Source: Rhodocyclaceae bacterium
GTDB lineage: Bacteria > Pseudomonadota > Gammaproteobacteria > Burkholderiales > Rhodocyclaceae
Assembly (NCBI GenBank): GCA_030682595.1
Contig: JAUXNZ010000332.1
Span: 1 to 5,729 of the forward strand
Length of the DNA stretch: 5,729 nt
Reading direction: 5' to 3'
The translations under genes and the position numbers were made by a program. This document shows, piece by piece, positions 1 through 5,232 of this stretch; position 1 is the first letter of the stretch, and the number at the start of each line of letters is the position of its first letter. Below the pieces are notes generated by a model. It was not told where the DNA came from, made no database searches, and saw only the letters and a program-made list of their open reading frames with translations.

Positions 1-1
1 G

Positions 2-45
2 GAATTGTGGAGATGCTGTAGTGGGCTACGTAATTCTGCGTAGCC
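2..45. promoter_or_regulatory. Operator-like element, copy A (FixJ/NarL-type half-sites)
   Basis: This segment contains TACGTAATTCTGCGTA at 27-42, an inverted repeat of TACGYAR half-sites around a 2-nt centre. An overlapping second dyad is GTAG-N4-CTAC at 18-29. The segment aligns without gaps to 2579-2622, with 32 of 44 positions identical by hand count. The similarity may continue left, but the window ends there. Alternating half-sites of this kind are what FixJ/NarL-family regulators bind; the rhizobial fixK promoter box has a similar TAAGTAA-N2 start. Binding by the regulator at 4561-5202 is inference. The target gene is probably to the left, outside the window, because the similarity lies mostly left of the main dyad. 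The same bases can also form a hairpin, GGCTACG/CGTAGCC at 24-30 and 39-45, but no T-tract follows it. Confidence 0.5.
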
Positions 46-48
46 GTC

Positions 49-71
49 GCGCCGTCCCGCCAGCGCCGACT
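49..71. repeat. 23-bp direct repeat, copy 1
   Basis: The 23 bases from 49 to 71, starting GCGCCGTCCC and ending GCGCCGACT, recur exactly at 5203-5225 in the same orientation, about 5.15 kb away. The sequence lacks internal inverted symmetry but holds GCGCCG twice. Flanking bases differ between copies, so the match is sharply bounded. It may be a dispersed intergenic repeat of this genome or a mark of duplication around the regulatory module. An exact match of this length is unlikely by chance even in GC-rich DNA. Confidence 0.75.
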
Positions 72-261
72 TTTGGCGAACGGCAACTTACGCAGGGCGG
101 CCACGCCGCAGCCGCGGCGCCGAGCCGCCCCAAACCGGGACGACAAGCGCCGCCAGGCGCAATCCACACCAGGCTATGAACGGGAGGGTGCCCCGTAAAA
201 GACGAGCGCGGCAAGCAACCGTCATCTCCCCCGCGCGGGGGAGACCGGGAGTGGGCGAACC
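72..261. other. Structured non-coding region downstream of the chemoreceptor gene
   Basis: I see no credible gene here. A 62-codon minus-strand frame covering 26-214 has low-complexity, Arg/Ala/Pro-rich content and no family resemblance. The region can fold strongly. GGGCGGC (95-101) pairs with GCCGCCC (124-130) around a nested hairpin CGCCGC-AGCC-GCGGCG (104-119). GCGCC-GCCA-GGCGC forms another at 147-160. A half-site TACGCAG lies at 89-95, resembling one arm of the operator-like element to its left. The structures could belong to 3' ends, to a dispersed repeat or to an unrecognised small RNA. None of these can be decided from sequence alone. Confidence 0.4.
225..244 (-). terminator. Perfect 20-bp palindrome behind the chemoreceptor stop codon
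   Basis: TCTCCCCCGC at 225-234 is followed directly by its exact reverse complement GCGGGGGAGA at 235-244. The hairpin lies about 17 nt beyond the stop codon of the minus-strand chemoreceptor gene. No T-run follows it in the direction of transcription, so it is not a classical intrinsic terminator. It may protect the mRNA 3' end, act with Rho, or be a copy of a dispersed palindromic repeat. Confidence 0.4.
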
Positions 262-1884
262 CTAGCTGACGCGCAACTTGCCGACCAGTTGCTGCAACTC
301 GGTGGCGATGTGGGAGACATCCTCGGCGGCCTGGCCGGCCTGACGCATGCTGGCGGTGTCTTCCTCGGTAAGGCCGGAGATTTCCTCCATGTTGCGCGCG
401 ACATTCTCGGTGGCGGACGTCTGCTCCCGGGTGCTGGCAGCAATGCTGCCAACCAGGCCGGTGACCTGGTTTGCCGCGGTGACGATCTGCTTCAGCGCGC
501 TGTCGGTCTCTTCGTTGAGACGGGCGCTGATCTGCAGGTCCTGTTTGACCTCGCCCATCGACTCAACGGCGGCCTCGGTTTCGTCGCGAATCGATTTGAC
601 GACGCCGGAGATTTCGCTGGTGCTGCTGCTGGTGCGTTCCGCCAGCTTTCTGACTTCGTCGGCGACGACGGCGAAACCCCGGCCCTGCTCACCCGCCCGC
701 GCCGCTTCGATGGCGGCATTCAGCGCCAGCAGGTTGGTCTGATCGGCAATCTCGCGGATGACGGTGGTGATCTGGCCGATTTTCTGGATCGAATTACTCA
801 GGTTGCTGACGATCTCGACCGAATGATTGGCGGTCGCCACCACCTTGGCCATGGCGACGCGATTCCTGTCCATGTTCGAGTCACCTTCGTGGGCGAATTT
901 TTCATTGCGCTCCACCGCCACGCCGGCTTCTCCGGCGGCGTTCGCAACTTCCGAGTTGGCGACGCTGATCTCTTCCATCGCCGCCGCGACCTGCATGACA
1001 CGGCCATCGCGCGTGGCGCTCCGGGCGATCACCTGTTCGAGTTGCTGCGACAAGTTCCGCGCAGCACCCGCCGCCTTGTCGGCGGCGCCCTTGACGCCCT
1101 CGACAATGCCCTTGAGATGCGTCGTGGTGTCGTCCAGGGAGCGCCCCATGTCGCCGAATTCGTCACCGCGCCTGAAGGGCACGGCGGCGGTCAGATCACC
1201 CTCCGCAACCTTGGCAAGCGTCATTTTCAGGCCCTGGACGCCGCAATTGATGTTCTTGGCCAGCAGCAGGATGCCCGCCAGCAGGACCAGTACGCCGACG
1301 CCGCAGACGCCGAGAATGACGTAGATCAGCCGCTGCCCGGACGCGTGGCTCGCCTCGTAGGTCTGCTTGACGGACGCTTCGCTGAAGGTAACCAGTTTGT
1401 CCAGCGGCTTCAGCATTTTGGAATGGAAGACCGGCCACTCGTTGTCCAGCATTGCGCCGACGGTCGCTTTGTCCTCGGCGGGAAACGCCTTCGCCAACTT
1501 GTCGATGAACTGCGGCAACTGGAGGATTTGCTGGTCGATAATCGAAATCTGCTCGCGGGTATCGGCGTCAAAAACGCTGTCGCGGGTATTTTCCTTGTAG
1601 ATCGCCCATTGTTTGGGCACTTCCAACTTGACCGAATCGACATGCGTCACACTGCTGGCGCCAGGCAAGGTGCCGGTGAGCATCGCCGCCATGCGGTAAC
1701 GCATGTCTTTCAGGTGGCGATCGATGTCCTTCAATGCCGCGGCGGGCACCACTTGCTTCTCGTAAACCGCGGCCAGCGCTTCAGTCCCCTGTTTGGTGCC
1801 GTACAACCCGACCACGGCAAGAATCAGGGAAATCAGGCCGGCCAGAATGCCGCCCATAAAAATCTTGGCCTTGATGCTGTTCAT
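262..1884 (-). CDS. Methyl-accepting chemotaxis protein
   Basis: This inner-membrane chemoreceptor would pass a periplasmic signal to the CheA/CheW complex. From the ATG at 1884 it is 540 residues. A first membrane segment lies at about 9-29 and a periplasmic helical domain of about 155 residues follows (four-helix-bundle size). A second membrane segment is at about 186-209, a HAMP domain at about 210-263 (DEFG at 241-244), and a signalling domain fills the rest. The hairpin tip is diagnostic: IADQTNLLALNAAIEAARAG, then GRGFAVVADEVRKLAERT. No C-terminal NWETF-like tether is present. The ATG at 1884 is preferred because GGGG precedes it by 6 nt; an in-frame ATG at 1896 has no ribosome-binding site. 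The first HAMP helix has INCG where a proline is usual. The gene lies 76 nt behind the rhodanese-fold gene on the same strand, with a terminator between them. The ligand cannot be told from the sequence. Confidence 0.95.
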   Translation of the reverse strand: MNSIKAKIFMGGILAGLISLILAVVGLYGTKQGTEALAAVYEKQVVPAAALKDIDRHLKDMRYRMAAMLTGTLPGASSVTHVDSVKLEVPKQWAIYKENTRDSVFDADTREQISIIDQQILQLPQFIDKLAKAFPAEDKATVGAMLDNEWPVFHSKMLKPLDKLVTFSEASVKQTYEASHASGQRLIYVILGVCGVGVLVLLAGILLLAKNINCGVQGLKMTLAKVAEGDLTAAVPFRRGDEFGDMGRSLDDTTTHLKGIVEGVKGAADKAAGAARNLSQQLEQVIARSATRDGRVMQVAAAMEEISVANSEVANAAGEAGVAVERNEKFAHEGDSNMDRNRVAMAKVVATANHSVEIVSNLSNSIQKIGQITTVIREIADQTNLLALNAAIEAARAGEQGRGFAVVADEVRKLAERTSSSTSEISGVVKSIRDETEAAVESMGEVKQDLQISARLNEETDSALKQIVTAANQVTGLVGSIAASTREQTSATENVARNMEEISGLTEEDTASMRQAGQAAEDVSHIATELQQLVGKLRVS

Positions 1885-1910
1885 GGACAACCCCATGCAA
1901 AAGTTGATGA

Positions 1911-1943
1911 CAAAAACAAACCGCCCGGCAAGACACCGGGCGG
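1911..1943 (-). terminator. Intrinsic terminator of the rhodanese-fold gene
   Basis: Read on the minus strand, an 8-bp perfect GC stem (CCGCCCGG at 1921-1928 with CCGGGCGG at 1936-1943, 7-nt loop) is followed at once by TTTGTTTTTG. It begins 17 nt after the stop codon at 1961. It works in one direction only, since no T-run lies on the other side. The chemoreceptor ATG comes only 26 nt after the T-tract, so that gene must rely on read-through or on a promoter inside or before the terminator. Confidence 0.85.
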
Positions 1944-1960
1944 ATCAAAACGGACAACCC

Positions 1961-2428
1961 TTATTCGGTCGGCAAGCCCAGCTTTTTCCACTCGTCGATG
2001 CCGTTACGCAGCCAGTAGACTTTCTTGTGCCCGGCCTTGACCGCAAGCACGCTGGCCTTGTAATGCCGCCAACCCGCCGGCGCGTTGCCCTGGATGATGA
2101 TCGGCTGGGCCTTGTCGGCGGGGAGCTTGGAGACATCCCAGAGATCCTTGCTGCCGTCAAAGTTCGGCACATTCTCACTCTTGTTGGTGTATGGCACGCT
2201 GATGGCGCCCTTGATGTGCAGCTCGGCATAGTCGCCGGGGACGCGTACGTCGTACATCTTGACGCCCTTGTCCATGAGCGCCTTGGCCTGTTTTGAGTCG
2301 ATGATCTCGACGCCGGGCACCACGTCGGGGGTCAGGGTGGCCTGAGCAAGCGCCGGCCCGGCGGCGACAAAAGCGAGGGACGCAGCAGCGGCAAGCAACA
2401 ACTCACGGGTAAAAGCAAAAGTTCTCAT
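1961..2428 (-). CDS. Secreted rhodanese-fold protein without catalytic cysteine
   Basis: The product is 155 residues. A signal peptide is clear: Arg-containing n-region, hydrophobic core at about 10-23, and cleavage expected after ALA at 26-28. The remainder is a single rhodanese domain: YDVRVPGDY near 59-67, HIKGAISVPY at 71-80, and KVYWLRNGIDEW at 136-147. In related periplasmic rhodanese proteins the active loop carries Cys followed five residues later by CysTrp. Here the loop is GNAPAGW at 114-120, with glycine at both places, and the whole protein has no cysteine. It therefore cannot form a persulfide; a binding or structural role is inference. The start at 2428 has AAAGGAG 6 nt upstream; the ATGs at 2434 and 2467 fit less well. 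Its own promoter is seen upstream and a terminator downstream. Confidence 0.85.
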   Translation of the reverse strand: MRTFAFTRELLLAAAASLAFVAAGPALAQATLTPDVVPGVEIIDSKQAKALMDKGVKMYDVRVPGDYAELHIKGAISVPYTNKSENVPNFDGSKDLWDVSKLPADKAQPIIIQGNAPAGWRHYKASVLAVKAGHKKVYWLRNGIDEWKKLGLPTE

Positions 2429-2441
2429 GAACATCTCCTTT
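2429..2441 (-). promoter_or_regulatory. Strong ribosome-binding site setting the rhodanese-gene start
   Basis: On the minus strand the sequence reads AAAGGAGATGTTC and then ATG at 2428. The Shine-Dalgarno core abuts an in-frame ATG at 2434, too close for use, and has proper spacing to the ATG at 2428. This fixes the start and places the signal peptide at the N-terminus. Confidence 0.8.
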
Positions 2442-2481
2442 GGTAGGTACCGGTTGACATCGAACAAACCTCTTGAATGAC

Positions 2482-2509
2482 ACTATACACAATCCGAATA
2501 GCACTGCAA
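2482..2509 (-). promoter_or_regulatory. Sigma70-type promoter of the rhodanese-fold gene
   Basis: On the minus strand TTGCAG (2509-2504) and TATAGT (2487-2482) are separated by 16 nt. Each matches the -35 and -10 consensus at four or more positions. Transcription would begin near 2475, giving a leader of about 47 nt before the ATG at 2428. The local sequence is richer in A and T than its surroundings. The -35 box overlaps the edge of a palindrome at 2509-2519. Confidence 0.6.
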
Positions 2510-2536
2510 GCGTGACGCTGACAGGAGACTGTCTCC
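2509..2536. promoter_or_regulatory. Two palindromes at and above the rhodanese -35 box
   Basis: AGCGT-G-ACGCT (2509-2519) and GGAGAC-T-GTCTCC (2524-2536) are perfect odd-length palindromes only 4 nt apart. The first touches the -35 box and the second lies just upstream of it, where dimeric regulators commonly bind. Neither resembles the FixJ-type half-sites at 2595-2619, so a second regulator is possible. No family can be named from these bases. Confidence 0.4.
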
Positions 2537-2578
2537 CGCGGACGCCATTGGCAAACTACGCCACTGATGCCGCCCTGT

Positions 2579-2622
2579 GAAGTGTGGAAATGCATTAGCT
2601 CCCTAAGTAAAACTGCGTAACC
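2579..2622. promoter_or_regulatory. Operator-like element, copy B (FixJ/NarL-type half-sites)
   Basis: TAAGTAAAACTGCGTA at 2604-2619 is the counterpart of the dyad at 27-42, and TTAG-N4-CTAA at 2595-2606 is the counterpart of the second dyad. The outer bases of this second dyad differ between copies but change together (G and C in copy A, T and A here), so symmetry is kept. The element is about 110 nt upstream of the rhodanese promoter and 195 nt upstream of the kinase ATG, so it could serve either side. The neighbouring FixJ-like regulator is the obvious candidate to bind it, by inference. Confidence 0.5.
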
Positions 2623-2813
2623 CGAAGAGCGTCAGCTCCCGAATAACGGCAAAGCGTCAGTTTGCCCGGGCTGTGCCCGCACTTCTTGACATGAAATGCA
2701 CAATTTGACGCCGGGCAATCCCCCGAGCGCGGCGAACAGATTTTGCCCCCCCGCCTCGTGGCGGTGGCTGGGGGTGGGGGCATGGAAGGGGCTGAACCCT
2801 GTATCCTGCGCGG
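2623..2813. other. Intergenic region upstream of the kinase gene
   Basis: No gene is supported here. The eight bases AGCGTCAG occur at 2628-2635 and 2653-2660, 25 bp apart. A TTGACA at 2686-2691 has no acceptable -10 box at normal spacing, so I cannot name the kinase promoter. From 2745 the sequence becomes strand-biased: seven C's, a CCGCC-TCGT-GGCGG hairpin (2751-2764), then two runs of five G's and a run of four (2770-2791). This G-rich stretch would be in the kinase mRNA leader if transcription starts before it. Confidence 0.4.
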
Positions 2814-4571
2814 ATGATTGCGCGATTCGCCTTCCTGTATGGCTTGCTGCTGTGGCTGGTAGCTGCGAACGTGCTGGCCGGGACGACCATCCGCGTCGGG
2901 GTGCTGGCCTACCGTGGCACCGGCGAGGAATTGTCCAACTGGGAAAATCTGCCGGCACAGCTCGCCGCAGCCATTCCTGGTCACACCTTCGAGGTACGCT
3001 CATTGGCCGGCCCGGCCCTGCGCGAGGCCGTTCAGGCCGGCGAGCTGGCATTCGTGATCACCAACAGCAGCCAGTATGTGGCGCTGGCCGCCGAATTCGG
3101 CATTCAGCGCATCGCCACGGTGATGCTGCCCGAGGCGCTGTCATCGAAAGAATCGCTGGGCTCGGTGGTGCTGACCCTGGCCGGCCGTGACGACCTGAGG
3201 CAACTGACCGATCTGCGCGGCAAGCGCATCGCCACCATGGCCCCCGATGCCTTCGGCGGCTACCTGGTGGCGGCGCGCGAACTGTTGCGCGCCGGCGTCG
3301 ATCTGGAAGCCGGCGACGCCCGGCTGCTGTTCGTCGGTTTTCCCATGCGGCAGGCCATCGAAGCGGTGAGCAGCGGCAAAGCCGACGCCGCCATCATCCG
3401 CACCTGCCTGCTCGAGCAGTCGGCGGCCAGGGGCATGCTGCGCGCCGCCGATTACAAAGTGATCGCGCCGCGGCAACACGCCGGCTTCCCCTGTGAGGCA
3501 TCCACGCCGCTCTACCCGGACTGGCCGATCGCCGCCGCCCGCGGCGTCGATCGCCAACTGGCCAAGGACGTGGCTATGGCGCTGCTGTCGCTGCCGCCCT
3601 CGTCCACGGGCCTGACGTGGGACGTGCCCGCCGACTACCAGCCGGTGAGCGAGCTCTACCGCGAAATGATGCTTGGCCCCTACGCCGACCTGCGCACCTC
3701 CACGTTCCAGGGCGTGCTCAAGAACCACCGCCTCTTTCTGCTGGCGATTTTCCTGCTCCTCGTCGGCGGAATCATTCACGCTGTGCGCGTCGAATATCTG
3801 GTACGGCGCCGCACCGCCGAGCTGCGGGCCGCCCAGGCCCAGGCGCGCGACCTGCAACGCAAGACCGAACACATGGCGCGCCTGTCGATCCTCGGCGAAA
3901 TGTCGGGCACCCTGGCACATGAACTCAACCAGCCGCTGACCACCATCGCCGCCTATGCCCAGGGCATGGAGCGGCGCTGCGCCGGCGGTCAGCCCGACCC
4001 AGCCCTGATCAGCGAAACCCTGCGCGAGATTTTCGCCCAGACCGAGCGCGCCGCCGGCGTCATTCGGCGCGTCCGCAACTTCGCGGGGAAGCGCACGGCC
4101 GCGCGCGAAATCCGACCCATCGCCGCCACGGTGCGCGAGGCCATCAACCTCCTGACCACCCTGATGCCCGATCTGCCACCCGTCGCCATGGACGACCAGC
4201 TCCCGGACGGGACGACCGTCCTGGCCGACCACCTGCAATTGCAACAGGTGCTGCTCAATTTGATGAAAAATGCCGCCGAGTCGATGCGCGAACTACCGCG
4301 CTTCAGGCGCACGATCACCGTCACCATGTATCGGGTCGACGGCAATCTGACCATCGCGGTAGCCGACCGCGGCCCAACCGTGCCGGCGGAAACACTGGCC
4401 CAACTGTTCGAGCCTTTCTTCACCACCAAATTCGACGGCCTCGGCCTCGGTCTGGCGATCTGCAAGAGTATTATCGAGGCCCACGGCGGACGGCTCCAGG
4501 TCAAACCACGCGATCCTCCGCCCGGCCTCGTCTTCCATTTCAACCTGCCCGACAATCGCAATGCCCGGTAA
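2814..4571 (+). CDS. TtrS-like sensor histidine kinase with PhnD-like periplasmic domain
   Basis: This 585-residue inner-membrane kinase would phosphorylate the regulator encoded next. A hydrophobic signal or anchor lies at 7-22, then a periplasmic domain of the phosphate/phosphonate-binding (PhnD-like) fold to about 300, a membrane helix at about 305-324, a coiled linker to 355, and the kinase core. The phospho-accepting H369 is in AHELNQPL, the N-box Asn is N486 in LNLMKNAAES, the F-box is FEPFFTTK (532-539), and the G2 box is GLGLGLAIC (542-550). Cys198 and Cys227, the latter in FPCEASTPLYPDW, recall the TtrS/ThsS sensors of tetrathionate and thiosulfate, which have this architecture and length. 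The ligand itself is inference. An in-frame stop at 2793 leaves the ATG at 2814 as the only normal start, though its ribosome-binding site is weak. The G1 box reads DRGPT, lacking the usual second glycine. Confidence 0.9.
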   Translation: MIARFAFLYGLLLWLVAANVLAGTTIRVGVLAYRGTGEELSNWENLPAQLAAAIPGHTFEVRSLAGPALREAVQAGELAFVITNSSQYVALAAEFGIQRIATVMLPEALSSKESLGSVVLTLAGRDDLRQLTDLRGKRIATMAPDAFGGYLVAARELLRAGVDLEAGDARLLFVGFPMRQAIEAVSSGKADAAIIRTCLLEQSAARGMLRAADYKVIAPRQHAGFPCEASTPLYPDWPIAAARGVDRQLAKDVAMALLSLPPSSTGLTWDVPADYQPVSELYREMMLGPYADLRTSTFQGVLKNHRLFLLAIFLLLVGGIIHAVRVEYLVRRRTAELRAAQAQARDLQRKTEHMARLSILGEMSGTLAHELNQPLTTIAAYAQGMERRCAGGQPDPALISETLREIFAQTERAAGVIRRVRNFAGKRTAAREIRPIAATVREAINLLTTLMPDLPPVAMDDQLPDGTTVLADHLQLQQVLLNLMKNAAESMRELPRFRRTITVTMYRVDGNLTIAVADRGPTVPAETLAQLFEPFFTTKFDGLGLGLAICKSIIEAHGGRLQVKPRDPPPGLVFHFNLPDNRNAR

Positions 4572-5202
4572 TGCCCCGCCACCCGCCACCCCGCTGGTGC
4601 ATGTCATCGATGACGACGCCGCGCTGCTGCGCGCCCTGACCTTTCTGCTCGAATCGGCCAGTTGGCGTGTCGCGCCGTACAACTCGGCGGAGGCGTTTCT
4701 CGCTGCCTGGAGCGACCCGGCGCCGCCCGGCTGCCTGCTCCTCGACATCCGCATGCCGAAGATGAGCGGACTGGAACTGCAGCGGGTGCTGAACGACCGC
4801 GAGATTGCATTGCCGATCATCTTCATGACCGGCCACGGCGATGTATCGATGGCCGTCGAAGCGATGAAACTCGGCGCCCGGGACTTCATCGAAAAGCCCT
4901 TCCGGGACCAGACGCTGCTCGATGCCATCGCCATGGCGGTGCGCTGCAGTGTTGCGCACCACGAGGAGGACAGCGTGCAACGCGCGCTGTGCGAGCGGTT
5001 GCAGCGACTGTCGCCACGCGAACGGCAAGTCGCCCGGCTGCTCGCCGAGGGGCTGCCGAACAAGACGATCGGCCAGCGACTCGAAATCAGCGAACGGACC
5101 GTACAGGTGCATCGCCTGCACCTGATGGAAAAACTCGACATCCACTCGGCCGCCGAACTGTCGCAGATGATGCTGCGCGCCAATCCCGCCAATACCCCTT
5201 AA
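4561..5202 (+). CDS. FixJ/TtrR-like response regulator
   Basis: This 213-residue cytoplasmic transcription factor is the partner of the kinase before it. The receiver domain (about 11-130) has acidic D17-D19, phospho-acceptor D62 in LLLDIRMP, T90 in FMTG and K112 in EKPF. A LuxR-type helix-turn-helix occupies about 150-200, starting LSPRERQVARLLAEG and including TVQVHR. Length and linker match FixJ, TtrR and ThsR. The ATG at 4561 lies inside the last codons of the kinase gene (11-nt overlap) without a good ribosome-binding site, so translational coupling is likely. The ATG at 4571 formed by the kinase stop codon is out of frame. Phosphorylated, it should bind dyads such as those at 27-42 and 2604-2619; that is inference. 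Confidence 0.92.
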   Translation: MPGNAPPPATPLVHVIDDDAALLRALTFLLESASWRVAPYNSAEAFLAAWSDPAPPGCLLLDIRMPKMSGLELQRVLNDREIALPIIFMTGHGDVSMAVEAMKLGARDFIEKPFRDQTLLDAIAMAVRCSVAHHEEDSVQRALCERLQRLSPRERQVARLLAEGLPNKTIGQRLEISERTVQVHRLHLMEKLDIHSAAELSQMMLRANPANTP

Positions 5203-5225
5203 GCGCCGTCCCGCCAGCGCCGACT
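5203..5225. repeat. 23-bp direct repeat, copy 2
   Basis: This is the exact copy of 49-71. It starts on the base after the regulator stop codon (5200-5202) and ends 7 nt before the ATG of the next gene, filling most of the 30-nt gap. It contains no Shine-Dalgarno sequence and no hairpin, so it explains neither translation start nor termination there. Confidence 0.75.
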
Positions 5226-5232
5226 ATTAAAC

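Noticed and set aside
26..214. 62-codon minus-strand frame in the left non-coding region
   Set aside because: It has no ribosome-binding site or family features, and it runs through the hairpins, the 23-bp repeat and part of the operator-like element.
289..2040. 583-codon open frame on the plus strand across the chemoreceptor gene
   Set aside because: It is antisense to a clear chemoreceptor. Its product is Asp/Gly/Arg/His-rich without a recognisable domain, as expected for a shadow frame in GC-rich DNA.
2454..2489. Plus-strand TTGACA with a downstream TATACA as a promoter for the kinase
   Set aside because: The spacing is 24 nt, far from 17, and the bases are better explained by the minus-strand rhodanese promoter.
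2550..2564. Sigma54-like TGGC...TTGC on the minus strand near 2550-2564
   Set aside because: The GG and GC dinucleotides are 8 nt apart instead of 10, so the -24/-12 geometry is wrong.
2686..2714. TTGACA at 2686-2691 as the -35 box of a kinase promoter
   Set aside because: At normal spacing the sequence is CGCCGG, which is not a -10 box. The nearby second TTGAC at 2705 does not form an FNR-like palindrome with it.
2595..3051. Minus-strand frames of 129 and 139 codons before and over the kinase start
   Set aside because: They overlap the signal peptide region of the kinase antisense, are Arg/Pro-rich and resemble nothing known.
2696..3190. 164-codon plus-strand frame overlapping the kinase N-terminus
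   Set aside because: It is out of frame with the kinase, shows no domain, and is read through the G-rich tract with skewed composition.
3141..4244. 367-codon open frame on the minus strand across the kinase gene
   Set aside because: It is antisense to the kinase core with all motifs intact. Its composition (Gly, Ala, His, Gln) is typical of a shadow frame.
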